This document shows positions 47,953 through 60,028 of a stretch of DNA of 64,000 nucleotides, one piece after another. Each line of letters begins with the position of its first letter. Position 1 is the first letter of the stretch. A program made the position numbers and the translations under genes. The notes beneath the pieces were generated by a model that was not told the origin of the DNA, made no database searches, and was given only the letters and a program-made list of their open reading frames with translations. The stretch comes from Vermamoeba vermiformis (lineage: Eukaryota; Tubulinea; Echinamoebida): contig JBEWZL010000127.1 of NCBI GenBank assembly GCA_045837725.1, forward strand, positions 62,001-126,000. The letters are read 5' to 3'.

Positions 47953-48099
47953 TGTTGTGCTTGATTGAAACAAGTATAGTAATGTTCTACCAGCAGGGAA
48001 CCACCAAAAATTGATGCAGAAAAGTTTTGACCAGACCACAAAAAAAGTTGTCGATCTGACTTCACCAAACAATTTTATTTCCAATCTTATAGCACCACA

Positions 48100-48503
48100 A
48101 TGAGCAAAAAGTCGTCTGAAGAGTGCGTCGAGTGCTTGAGATTTTCAGGCACGGCCTTGATGTTCGTTGGAGCCTATTTAGCTTACGAAGGGCGAAAGTT
48201 GCCAACACCGAGCCGTAGAATGACAACTTATGTAGTTGGTGCTTCTATTAGCTCATTTGCATTGTGGGGTGCGTGGATCCGACCTTGGATCACGAGCGTA
48301 AGTTTTTTTAAAACAGAATTAACTAGAAAATATTTCAGTAAATCCGCTATTTTATTCTAGATAGTATTTTTACAATATCGTAAGCATTTTAAAAATAATT
48401 TTGGATTTTTCTACGCTTGAATTTCGATGGTGACGTGGATCCATTCCTGAACTCACTCTCTTGTTTTTAGAAATATCGCGGCGTACCTCCTCTTACTATG
48501 TAA
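48100..48503 (+). CDS. 76-residue two-TM protein
   Basis: Two exons. Hydrophobic segments FSGTALMFVGAYLAYEG and YVVGASISSFALWGAWI, a CVEC near the N-terminus and a short tail (KYRGVPPLTM) from the second exon, ending at TAA 48501-48503. I recognise no family. Its start codon is 147 bases from that of the divergent PX-C2-arrestin gene. Confidence 0.6.
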
Positions 48504-48615
48504 ATACTCTTGTAAATGCTTGACTTAAATGTAGTCCCTTTGTAAGTAAACAGATGAAATTCAAACAATCCCGTGATCTCAAGATCCTTAAGTTTAACAA
48601 AAAAAGGTTGGTTTA

Positions 48616-51600
48616 TTAGCGCTTATTCAATTGCTCGCCCAGTCTTTCGAGCATTTCTATTAATTCATTGAACGAAGGGCGCTGCGAATGATCATTTTTC
48701 AAGCAGCGCTCCATGATCAAGTAGAACGGTGAGTCATCAGGAATATCTCCGGGCTTTTCACCCGTTCTGCGCACGTCTAAGAATGCCCATTGACCCAGTG
48801 ATGAATAGGCATCGAAGGGCTTCTTGCCTGTGCTCATCTAAGCAAAGAGAATATTAGATCGAGTACTTGATCTGGTAGTCGGTTGAACTTACTTCATACA
48901 AACAAACGCCAAATGAATATACATCGCCTTTTTGTGAAAATTTCTGGTCGCGAATCATTTCGGGTGATTGATACAAAGGACTGCCTTGAATATTTTTCGC
49001 TACGAGAGGTAAGGTTCCGTTCAGTGAATTGCTCGTTCAATGAAACGCTTATAAAGTAAATTTTACCTGAGAATGTCATGCTCGAGTCCATTGATCTACT
49101 CACACCAAAATCTGCGATTTTGACGCATACAGGAGCCTGTCAACATGTCAGCAAACGGTCCGTGAGACAACAGTCCTTTCTTACCGCGGAAGTCATTGCG
49201 ACAACAAGCAAGTTCTGCGGCTTTAAGTCCAAGTGCAAGAAGTTGTTCTCGTGTAAGAATTGCATGCCGACACAGACGTCCATTGCTATTTTTAGGATCA
49301 GGTCATTCGGCAAAGGTTTGCCCTTCAGGTAGTGGTCCAAACTTATTGAATTACATTAGCTTAAATAATTATAACCGCATTATATGGTACCTCTTGTTGG
49401 GGACGAACTCAGTGACAATGCACGAGTGATGGGGCTCAGGTGGATTCGAGCAGCAGCCAATGTATGATACGATGTTCGGATGTGGCGGCAGCACTCTATG
49501 AATTGGTTATTAACAACGTTGTGCTTTAAAGGTGTGATGTTTAACGTACTTGAGAATGTGCCTTTCTTGCTCAAAGTCTTCTTTGAAAAAGAATGCTTTA
49601 ACAGCGACTGTCAAGCCGCGCCACCTCGCTCGATGCACGCTGCCAAAACTGCCCTCACCAATCTTCTGATCGAACTGAATTTCACTGAAATCTAATTCTT
49701 CAGTGAAATTACTTTCGAACTTCATGGTGAAGAACAGCAATGATTGGATTGGTCCGTCAATTTCAACGAAAATTAATTTGTGTTGTTTTGTCGTGCCTCG
49801 AAGTGTCAACTTTGCGGTGACAGTGACGGGTTCCTGAAGATCGATTTAGTTTCCTTATTTGGTAAGAGACTATTAGCACAGTACCTTCTTCACAGAGACG
49901 GTCTGCGGAGAAAAGCTCAAAGTGAACGGTTGATGCGGATCGTCCATCGTCGGGAATTTAAAGATCAACTTTTCATCTTTCGATTGCAGTGTAATTGTAT
50001 CGGTTAGTTCTTGATGCACAGGGAACTTCTGACCCTTCATGTTGAAATCCAAATTGAACTTCGAGATCTGGCCGGACCCGTAAAAAACAAACCCTCGCTG
50101 ATTTAATAAATATTCCTTACCTTAATATCAGAAGCTTTCAGATTAGTATTGGAGCCAAACAATCCCTTTTTCTTTTTCTCCGTTTCTGCAGGTCGTCAAT
50201 AATGTTATTGCTCGATGGTACTACATTGTACGTACTGGCTTGCAATATGGCATCTAATAAGGCACTCTCTTGCACAAGTTGGAATGTCTTCGTGCTGAGC
50301 TGCAACAAAACTTCTTCGAGTTTCTTGCCTGACTCTTCAGTGAACGCCTTTTTGTGCATCCTAAACGCGGGGTCAACACGTGTTAATCCTCGGCGAAATT
50401 TCAATACTTACAAACTCAAGAGCGTCACGGCTATTCATTGAAAATGTTAGTTAAGGTCTAAATACTACATGGCACAGCGACTTACCTTCAGATTTCTTGT
50501 TGAAATCAATTTTCTTCTGTTCCTCGTCGTCCATCGCTGAAATACTTCGTAGTCGATGAGGACTCACATCACTAACACTGCTCGGACTCTTTTGTGGCGT
50601 ACTACCACCACTGCTAGTCACTGGATTATTGATGCTAGGAGTCATCGTTGTTGTGTTAGACTTGGTTTTGAAGTAGTAAACACTCGCTGCAGCCACGAGA
50701 CCCAAAAATACAATTTGCATGAGAGACGAGAAAAATCCACTTGAACGTGCTTAATACAAACAATTAGAAATGTCATTAGTACTGTTCTTTAGCGTACCTT
50801 GCAATGACGTTGTGATCAGATTGGTCTTGTTATCGATCAGAACTTTGTTGTAAAATATTGAAATGTTGCACGGTCCCGCGTGATCAGTCGTGAACTGTAG
50901 ATTAACAGAGCCGTTGTGCATCAAATCGACTGTCATTCGATCGACTCTCAAGTCTTGGTTTTGTTTGTTTTTCAACTGAACTGTGAACATGTCACGAAAC
51001 TGCGCAGGAAGTTTGTCGTTCTTAAGATGAATAATATTGTCGTAATTGTCCTTCATATTGATAACGGCTTGAATGTTACGACCATTTGCATCTAATAACT
51101 CAATACTGCTTCTTTTTAGCGTCAATTTGAGTTCCTTAAAGAGATCTGGATCAGCATCCACGAAGAGTAATGCTTATCGTATTATAATATTACCTGGTTC
51201 TATGGTCAATGTTCTAGCTAGATGATGCGAGTCTTCACGATAATAAGGTACATTGCTCGATCCAGCTTTGAAGTTGACCAAATACCGTCCGCTTTTATGC
51301 AGCTTGTAGTGCACTTTGTACTCGAAATCTCGCACTTCTATTTTTGTCTCGTCGAGCGAATGCATGCTCTTACTATTGATAGTACGGGTGAGTATAAACC
51401 AAAGGAAGTTTGATTGAAATTACCATTGGGCGTCAAGGCATTTAAATTCTATATTAGGCCACAAACTACTCGATGGCGAACATAGCTTTCCTTCTTTATC
51501 GCGTGTTTCAATGTAAAATACTCCGCTGGATCCAGCGGCCACTGAGTAAAATTCGTCAGTAAAAATTTTTCAGTAGGTAATTAATTTAAACTTACGTTTT

Positions 51601-52016
51601 TCTATGCCAGTAATAGTATAGCTTGCGGGACATGATTTGTTGGCAAATATTCCGCTCCACCAAATTATCAAAAGGAGGAAAACTGCTCCAAGACCGATCT
51701 GAATTTTTTGATCTGACACGACAGCCTTTTGAACTGTATTAAATATTTCTCGTGCCTTTTGCTTTAAATCTTCAGTATTCGATGATTCTGCACCATTTTT
51801 AGAATTTCTGTTTGAATTTTGATTTTTTGTTCCAGTTTTTGATTCTCTGGGGCTGTTATTTGAAGTCTTCTCCTCAAAAATTTGTGTTAATTTATTTACA
51901 TGATTTCCTACAATTATAAAATCGTGGGTTAATTAGGTAATTAAAATCAAATATATTTTCAAAACAAAATCTTTACCTTTCGGGGACTTAACGTCGTCCG
52001 AACCTCGTTGACTCAT
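48616..52016 (-). CDS. Two-TM receptor-like kinase with filamin/Ig-like ectodomain (TKL type)
   Basis: About 860 residues and many introns. A polar N-terminus ([14 protein letters not shown]...) precedes TM1 ([20 protein letters not shown]). Then come beta-rich segments that look like filamin/Ig repeats ([60 protein letters not shown]), and TM2 ([17 protein letters not shown]). The cytoplasmic part has a Ser-rich stretch, a coiled segment, a beta-rich linker ([29 protein letters not shown]) and a kinase domain: [74 protein letters not shown] and the SPE equivalent of APE are all present, so it should be active. The sequence fits the tyrosine-kinase-like group. Start ATG at 52016. Confidence 0.83.
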
Positions 52017-52171
52017 ATTAAATCATTAATAAACGACTATCGTCTGCTTTTTTTTGTCTTGTGTTTGGATTCACTGCACAAAATTGATTTTTAATAACAA
52101 ACGGACTTAGAAGCAATTCTTTGCGATGAAAGGCACAAAAAATTGTATTTAAATAGCGTTGTTTATTTGAT

Positions 52172-54383
52172 TTACGCTACGCGAGTTCGTGAGGTGTCGC
52201 GAGTACAAGGCGGCATGTAAACAACCAAACTTTGATTCTTACTCGGCCAAGAGCCATAGCATAGGTCTGAAAAATAGAATGATAGGGCCTCTATGATTTG
52301 GTTCATATGAGAAACTAGTGCTTTGTCCTTGGATTGAATTTTCTTGCGAATCAATTCGACATCGATCTGGAAAACTCGCTTGACTGGAGACAGACAAGAC
52401 GCAGGTGAGGTATCCATATCAGTTACTTCCTGTATACCATATGAATTACAATTAGGACGGCGTTCAAACTCGTCTTCAAATTCTTTGACGAGATCGACCA
52501 AGATCTTAGCAACGCCACTGCTCCAAAGTTTCAAATCAAAGCTCCATTCAAATCCTACTATTCTCTTCTCAGGCCATAGTCGTGCCAAGAATTTGACTTC
52601 TTCGGTGGACAATCCATTGTTGATGTTGAGCCGCTGCAGATTTGGACATCCAAAAAGAATTTCCAAACTGAGCTCATAAGGATCGAGAATAGTATCACCA
52701 CTAGGCTCTATTAACATATCGAGGCTTTCGAGCATTGGACAGGCACGAGAGACGAATCTGACTTTGTCGACATACAGATCGCAAATCCAGAGTTCAGTCA
52801 GCTTAGGACACAAGCCCATAAATAGCGAGTTAATATGACCACTCTCGACCATGACTGTGTGCAGTGTTCTTGAACAGATATAGAGCTCTTGACAGCGCAG
52901 ACCAAACGAAGTAAATGACTCCAAATTTGGCAATGTGTTCAGCAGATTGCTTAGATGATAGCCAATCTCCACATCGACGAAGTTCAACTACAATATAACA
53001 TTATATATACATACTTGAGTGATATTGATCAAATCAATTTTTCGGTGTATGTCGGATGTACTTACAGTCAGCGACTTAAGATTTTTCAAGGTGTTTACGA
53101 TGCACATTGATTGATGGATGTAAAAGCTGCCCAATGAAAGCTTTTTCAATTGAGGATACAGAGTCGATACAGCTCTTAATTGTAACGGGCCTAATATCGT
53201 CGGTTCATCGCTGCCTTCAAGATCGCCAAGTTGAATTTCTTCTACGGCCGAATTAGCCGCTATAATATTGCTCGTATTATTGGTGTTTGCGTGCGGAACA
53301 GGCAAGTACTCGTGACTTAACGAGATGTAGTTCAGTTTTGGTGCTCGTCGATGCCAAACTTAGCACTACTTCTCTATTGATAGTTTCGCATCGATCGATG
53401 ACTAGTGAAGTTAATTGACTAGGATTGATAGCCTCTACGTGTTCGGGTAATATAGGGTATGTTTCTAAGTGCAGATCCGTCATCTGGGTCCAATGCGATA
53501 TTCTTGAAGTTAGATCTGTTTCTTCATTCAGTGAATCGAGTTCTACCTTCTTTATCGGAGCTTTCCGACTAATAAAGAATTTGTGCAAAGTATTGCTTTC
53601 AATGGTGACGTTCTTCATTATTAGCTGCGTTACGTTCTTCAATTTGAAGTAACTTGAGTAATTGACCACGCAATCTCTGAGATCGATCTGACGTAAATTC
53701 TCGCAAAGTTTGATGTCTAGTAGATCGAGGAAGTGAGGCGAGCTGTGAAATCGGTAGCGTGGCAGTATTAAGGATCTGATCGACTTCGGGAAGTATCGGA
53801 TCATTTGAGAATCGCTCGGATCATCGATAGCCAGTTCTCGATCGATAAACATGGCGTCTTTATTAGGGTGGTTCTTCATTAGGTGCATTAATTTCTGCGT
53901 GTAATGAGCTGGCACTTTGATTCGCTGGATCTTCGGGCACGATCTGTCAGAGCATGCAGCATTAGTGACATTGCCTTATTAATAGCAGTATAAAATTTTT
54001 CCAATGCGCAATATTAATATGTTATTATATTTCTTGCGTTCTATCGAAATTTACCTAAAACAGATCTCCAACAAAGATGAAGTAAAAGGTTCATTCACGG
54101 TGACTTCAAAGCTCGTAAAATTGGTCATATAACTCGTAGCTACTGAATTCATCCATTTGCTTACGAATCGCATTTCGATTAACTCCCACCACGACCAAAC
54201 AACTTGATCGAGGATGCCGAATTGTAACTCGAGCGGTAGTCGTTCAATCATGCATCTGTTTAATATTATTTTATTAAATGCTCAATCGATATGATAGTGG
54301 CCGAATTAGACTTACAGATCCACAGGCCAGCAGTCATCGTTCGACGCGCAAATTTTTCGCTTTTTTCTTGCAGGCTCGGGCAT
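52172..54383 (-). CDS. F-box / leucine-rich repeat protein
   Basis: SCF substrate receptor of FBXL type, about 630 residues. A short basic start (MPEPARKKRKI) is followed by the F-box (MIERLPLELQFGILDQVVWS ... MRFVSKWMNSV) and irregular LRRs (SIRSLILPRYRF, LRQIDLRDCVVN, MTDLHLETYPIL, LTSLVIDRCETIN, PKLNYISLSHEYL, LKKLSLGSFYI, LTELWICDLYV, LQRLNINNGLS). The frame with VVLSLASTST and the frame with PKLNYISLS are offset by one base near 53320-53350 without a credible intron, so a frame break splits the LRR array. The tail ends TRDTSRTRVA. Confidence 0.78.
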
Positions 54384-54716
54384 TGTTGCGTTCAATTTCG
54401 TAATTAAATCATCGATTAAGCACCTACAGTCGTTTAGGAGCAAGGTACTATGCGACTCTAGTAATACAACTGAAATACATAATAATTTTCATCGAATTTT
54501 TCTAAATTTAGAACTTAAATATTTCGAAATCTAAATATCAAAATTATTGCGGCAAGCTATGTAAGTAGATGGCAAGTGTTACCCGACGCAGCGTTATTGT
54601 AATTTTCTGCGGTCATAATTTACGGACTGATCTGATTTTTAAAACAGTAGAATACAGGTTTATAAAAAGTTAAATAAAACAACGAACGTATTTGCTAAAA
54701 GACAAAATAAATGAGC
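54384..54716. other. Intergenic region
   Basis: About 330 AT-rich bases between two minus-strand genes. Nothing recognised. Confidence 0.4.
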
Positions 54717-55794
54717 TTATTTCTTACTGTGCATCGATTTAGCGTGACCGCAACTGCCACAGACTGCGGGAGCAGTTCTCGTTGCCTGTGTCTTTTCGAC
54801 CCAACCAGTACACTTGCAGCCCCCTGTATCAGTAGCATTAGTATTATTCCTATTGTAGGTACCGGTGGCAATATGCCATAGTACATACAAGTGCAGTTCA
54901 TGGACTCGTGGGCCTTGGCCATAGCCGCCTTTTGCTCGTCGGTCAAGTCATCTTTCTTCGTGCCAGAAGACTTAAAAATGCATTAATAGTCTATAAGACA
55001 ACATATTTGTACAATAAGATATATAGCATCGAGTACTGGTGCTAGAAGGGCTCTCATGTACATTAGAGACTTACACCGCCTTCAGCTGCTTGTTTGGCAG
55101 CACTCTCTTGTTGCGCCTTCTTCATGGCAATGCTTGCTTGTTGATTGAGCTCTTTGTAGCGTGCTTCTTTCTCGCGCTCTGCTTTCAATCGTTCTTTGTC
55201 CTGTTAAGGGGTGTTAGTCAGCCTAGTCGGTAATTGGTGCATCCAGGCTGGCTTACTTGTTGAGCTTTCCAATCGGCGTCTTGCAAAGACTCTCCTCGGC
55301 GATCCTTTTCTTTTCGCTCTTCGGCGCGGCGTTTGATTTCCTCCTCTAGCAAAAATAATTTTAGATCAACATTATAATTAGAAATATTTTTAAAATCAAC
55401 GCTTGGTCGAAATATTTCGCGCTTCAAATTCTATTATAATTACCTTCTTTTCTTCTTCGTTCTTCTTCAGCCTGCTTTTTCTTAAGCTGTTGCTCCTCGT
55501 ATTCACGTTCAGCTCGCAATCTTTCTTGCTCAGCTCGACTGAGATTCGCAGTATTAACTGGCGCAGGGGCAGAATTTTGCGCGGCTGCTTTTTTGGCTTC
55601 TTCCTATTGCATGTAATTAAGTACTGTGGTTGAACATCGCATCTGAAATCAATGATTGATTTTTTATCGGTCATTGGTCAATGACAAATTACCTCTTGTT
55701 TTCGTTTTGCCTCACGCTCTTTCATTTCTTCCTCGCGCTTTTTTTGCGCTGCCATAATCTCTTCAGGAGTTTTCTTTACGATTTTGAACGACAT
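54717..55794 (-). CDS. Coiled-coil protein with C-terminal PCAF_N-like zinc motif
   Basis: About 230 residues in six exons. A long charged helix (MSFKIVKKTPEEIMAAQKKR, then repeated E-R-K rich segments) is followed by a C-terminal zinc-binding motif: NCTWGCKCTGWVEKTQATRT, then CGSCGHAKSMHSKK, with C-x-C-x2-W ... C-x2-C-x-H spacing. This resembles the zinc motif at the start of the PCAF/GCN5 N-terminal domain. The motif appears only if the intron (GTATGT ... GATACAG, about 54886-54821) is removed. Start ATG at 55794, stop TAA at 54717-54719. Function unknown; possible nucleic-acid or chromatin contact is inference. Confidence 0.7.
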
Positions 55795-56378
55795 CCCGGA
55801 AATTCAATTTCGCTAGGTAGCTTGAGGTTGATTGTTAACAATATAAAAATTGAGCCTTATTGTAATTGTGTTTACAGAGCGGCAGATAAAATAAAAGAAA
55901 ATAGAAATCACAAAATCTCTTTTACGCGCCCTGATGTACAAATATCTTCGCCTATAATCCAACAACGAGCACACGAAGTAGTTACTATACGCATCGTCAT
56001 TGACATGTATGTCCTATTGCATCAGGCTAACAGATCATGACCGCGGTTTAGGTGAAATCGGTGCTCAATTGAACAGCCGATTTTGTTTCAAAGGCATATT
56101 TAAGAACTATGATATTTTATAATAATAAATTACACATGCTCTGTCAACGTCTTGTTGCCTTCATTTGAAAGGAAAAAAACAAAAATTCAAACTAAAACTT
56201 CTTTTTGTTAACCGCGAACTATCAACCACCAATTAGTGCAGGCAAGCTGCCACTAGCTAGGTAGGCGAGGCACAACAAAGAACTAATATTACCAAGTATT
56301 ACCAATAATGACTTTGCTAATTTTCCAACAGTATTTCCGCGAACCACAAAGCCTTATTATAAACAGAAGTCAAATATT
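55795..56378. other. Divergent intergenic region
   Basis: About 580 bases between the zinc-motif gene (-) and the first F-box-SNF2 gene (+). An E2F-like site lies at its right end. Otherwise no recognisable feature. Confidence 0.45.
56335..56344. promoter_or_regulatory. E2F-like site TTTCCGCGAA
   Basis: TTTCCGCGAA, 34 bases upstream of the first F-box-SNF2 start codon. A related element lies at the same distance before the second copy. Confidence 0.35.
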
Positions 56379-59300
56379 ATGGAAGAAATAAACGAAAAAA
56401 AGAGAAAAATAGATAATGATGAATCAGAAGTGCATCACCCTCACAAAAAGAGAAGGATCGAGTTCGATCTGTCAACAAACATTGATCTGCCTGCAGAAAT
56501 AATGCTAGAAATATTCGAAAAATTATCTCCTGTTGATTTTAAATCTAGTTTGGAGGTTTGCAAGTACTGGTATGAATGCTCGTCAAATTTTCTCGGATGG
56601 ACGTTGGTGGGCGATGCTGATTATGGCTTGATTCTCAAATCAAATGAAATTCCTACTTACGATGCCTGTCTGGCCGATGTGCCATATTCTACTTCACAGA
56701 AGGGCTCACCCTATATTTCCTACAATACCTACCTCAAGCCTTTCTCCGTTAAATGGACTGGATCACGTACACGTAAGTTATTTTCGAAATCAAAAACGTG
56801 CTTTAATAATAACACTCCTACGTGAAGTACAACTCGTAACCGAACAAGGAACCGTTGCTGCGTCTGTTGATGTCTCTCGGCGACAAGGTCCCGTTGAAGA
56901 TTATCTGAGCGATAACGAAGCAGTCCACTGCCCCGAGTGGAGACTCGAAGCGCAGCCATATAACATTGTTAATTCGAGGGCTAATACTACGAGTCGTTCG
57001 GTGATTTTGAAGCTTTATGTCAACGTTCGAGCGTAAGTATTATAAAATACGTCATTACTGAAACCTCATTAATTTGTTCTTCTCAGTCTCGAGGCTGCTG
57101 TAATTCAGGACAAAAAGTTTCCAAAAGTCGAACTCGTCTTCAAATATGCCCTCAGCAAAGAAGTGTCGCGAGTAATTAACAAAGAGGGCCAAAGATTCAA
57201 AAAATTGACGACCGCATTAATGCCTTATGTACGTCACAGTTAATTACGAATACACGACTAATGTCTAATTCGTTAGATGCCACCAAAAATTGAACCGCCC
57301 CAAGGTCTGAAAGAAGGCTTCAAGTGGCACAGATATCAGCTCGAGTGCATCAGTTGGATGAAGTCCATTGAAGACAACGTTGACAAAGGTAAGACAAGTC
57401 GATTATAACTATCCTATTACTGACTATTACGACAAAGAGTTCAAGTACTGTGATTTGACGCCGTGGCGAGCATCACGTGCCAATTTGTTGTTTGACTTGC
57501 ACAACGAAAAGATTCTCACACCAGAAGCAGTCGATGATTACATCGGAACATTCAAGTCTCGTGGAGGTGTCCTTGCAGATGCAGTGGGACTTGGCAAAAC
57601 ACTTGAGAGTACGTGGCCTTTGAATTTCAAGTTAATGTACGCTAACACGTGACAGTGATCGGATTAGTGTTGGCCACACAAGATAAGTCATTGCCAGAAT
57701 TTGATGAAAACGGTCTGTTCAATACCAAGGCCTCTCTGAGTAAGTGAAGGCGCCTTTACGAACCTTTTTCGGTTGCTTCTGACTAACTCTCGGCAGTCAT
57801 TTGCTCGAGTCACATCGCACTACAATGGGCCTCTGAGATAGCCAAGTTCACGGACTTGAAGGTCACTCAGATAACAACGATCAAAGAAGCAACTGAAGTG
57901 ACGTACAACGATATAATCGCCTCAGGTAAGTGACAGATGTCATGCCCACGAAATTAATTATTGACGTCACTCGTTGCAGATGTTGTTATTGTCACGAATC
58001 CAATGTTAAAAAACAAGCAGTTTTTATCGCTTGGCTGTTCTAAAGCCATCGTGTCGCTTGCACCAAAAAGTTTGAAAACTCGAGCCACGTACTTGGACGG
58101 TCACTTAGAAGTAAATTCCACTTTAATAGGGAGCATATATTTGGAGCTAACGAATGATTCTTATAGGACGTGAAGAAGAAAAAAAACAAATTGCAAGTCA
58201 CTGGCCCACCACTCGACAACTTTCACTTCAGACGTGTCATAGTTGATGAAGCACACGAACTCTTCCTCGACAGTTTTACTCTTGGTACGTGCATTTGGAT
58301 TATTCTATTCACACATTGAAATAACCATTCGATAGCGTTATTGGTCAACCAAACTAAAGACTACAGTTGGTACGTAAGTGCGACGCCATTCCCGTCAGAG
58401 TAAGTACCAATTACTTCCGAAGTATATTGTTACGAGAGTGGCTAATGTCTATTAGTGGCTTGCTCGAGGCAACGAAGAAGTTCTTGGGCGTGTGGACTCC
58501 GGACTTTACATTAGGCAAGACTACCGCTGATTTGTACGAGAGGTAAGAAGAAACGATGACACGTGTCAATGTACTAATTTTTGCAGTTACGTCGAAAATG
58601 ATTTGATCATGAACAATCTGGTTTGGCGCAACACCAAAGAGAGTATTCAAGACGAATACGACGTGCCTGATTACGAAGAGGAAGTTGTGTGGGTCGATTG
58701 TCATCCGATTGAAGCTCTGTGCTACAAATGTAAGCCTATTAATTAATTACTATGGTACGCACTATTAACTCTTTAAACAGACGCCAATGTAAACAGCATT
58801 GAATATTTGACCAATTTGAATCGTTTGAAAGACGATCGTATCTATTGGATTGAAGTAAGATAAGACCCTTCGCACTCTCGTACGGAGGTAATTATAACTT
58901 GCAATTCTTACAGAACAGGATGAAATGGGGAAGAGCACTCGATAGAGATTCGCAACTGCTCAGTGAATGGAAGCGTGTGGTAAGGACGAATATATTAGCG
59001 TAATGGTAGTCTCTTTGCACGATTTATTAACGCGTTAATACATCAGCCTTACGTAGTCACGAAAAGTTCACCCAAAAAAGATCAAGAAGAGTTGAAAGTT
59101 CTCCAAGAGTACGGCAGCAAATTAAACACGATGCTCGAATGGTTGAAAGAGCGCATTGCAGAAGATGAGTCGAACAGATTTTTATTCTTTTCGAAGGTAA
59201 AAATATTTAAATTCAAAAATAGCACCGATTATAGAATGCAATATTGACACCCGTTTCCAGAGTAATGGCAATTTAGCGCGTCTGTCAAGATTGCTGGAAG

Positions 59301-59840
59301 AAAATAAGATCTCGGCTGTCAAGTTCGATGGGTAAGTTCAGTGCATATTTTTCACGCGACATTAACAGCTAACGAATCTGCGGCTAGTACTGTGACCCAA
59401 AAGGCCAAAGGGCTGAAGCAGTTCAAAGAAGAGAACGTTAAAGTGATGTTGCTGAGTCTCGTCAAGTCAGCGTCAGGACTGAACTTGATCGAAGCCAATT
59501 ACATCGTGTTGATGGATCCCATGATAGGTTCAGTCGAAGAGTCACGTGCATATGAACTGCAAGCATTGGGCAGAGCTCATCGTCAAGGACAAGACGAAAA
59601 AGTCAAGTTGATGAGGTTCTTAATGAAAAACACATTCGAAGAAGAACTTTACAACCGCAACAAATCTAACGGCAGAGGTAAAAAAATATCTCAAATTTTT
59701 CACGTAGCAAACGTGTTATTAAGATGTTCGATCAAGATTCAGAGGACCAAAAGGCTTCATTACAACGCAGTGGCAGTGCCCTTCAGTTGTTGGCCAGATC
59801 ATCGAGTGCTGCATCGTTGCGTCAAATGATGGAAAAATAA
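56379..59840 (+). CDS. F-box-SNF2 family ATPase, copy 1
   Basis: About 900 residues, many introns. A basic, NLS-like start (KKRKID...HHPHKKRRIE) leads into an F-box (DLPAEIMLEIFEKLSPVDFK). The SNF2 ATPase then has helix WHRYQLECISWM, Walker A GGVLADAVGLGKT, VICSSHIALQWASEI, the DEAH box RRVIVDEAHELF, VSATPFPSD, VMLLSLVKSASGLNLIEA and the arginine-finger motif QALGRAHRQGQ. No RING lies between the halves. F-box/SNF2 fusions are known in plants (At3g54460 type). Two breaks are seen against copy 2: one extra T near 57405 (CGATTATAAC versus CGATATAAC), and an 11-base length difference near 59690 that shifts the last ~45 residues. The end given is the stop of the conserved frame. Confidence 0.85.
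58557..58568. repeat. TGACACGTGTCA palindrome (intronic)
   Basis: Exact copy in an intron of F-box-SNF2 copy 1. Confidence 0.7.
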
Positions 59841-59880
59841 TCGGATCCGTTAACCCGCTCAAAAGAAACCTCCACCAGTT

Positions 59881-59970
59881 TTGTTATTATTAAACGGTAA
59901 ATTTCTTATATCATACTACTTTTACATTCGAACGCAGGGTGGCGCCAACTTCACGAGCGGTTTTTTGCAG
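59881..59970. repeat. 3'-flank block shared with 63479-63570
   Basis: About 90 non-coding bases after copy 1 (TTATTATTAAACG..., then GGGTGGCGCCAACTTC and GAGCGGTTTTTTGCAG) that recur almost unchanged after copy 2, exactly 3,600 bases later. Confidence 0.85.
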
Positions 59971-59988
59971 TTTACGACAAGTTTCAGC

Positions 59989-59998
59989 TTTTCCCGCC
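59989..59998. promoter_or_regulatory. E2F-like site TTTTCCCGCC
   Basis: TTTTCCCGCC, about 30 bases upstream of the start codon of F-box-SNF2 copy 2. Confidence 0.35.
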
Positions 59999-60028
59999 GA
60001 ACTTTCCAATTTTTTACTGCAATTCAGC

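Noticed and set aside
57365-57660. Separate small gene starting inside F-box-SNF2 copy 1
   Set aside because: The frame encodes the Walker A segment of the ATPase (ADAVGLGKT) and matches copy 2; it appears separate only because of one extra base near 57405.
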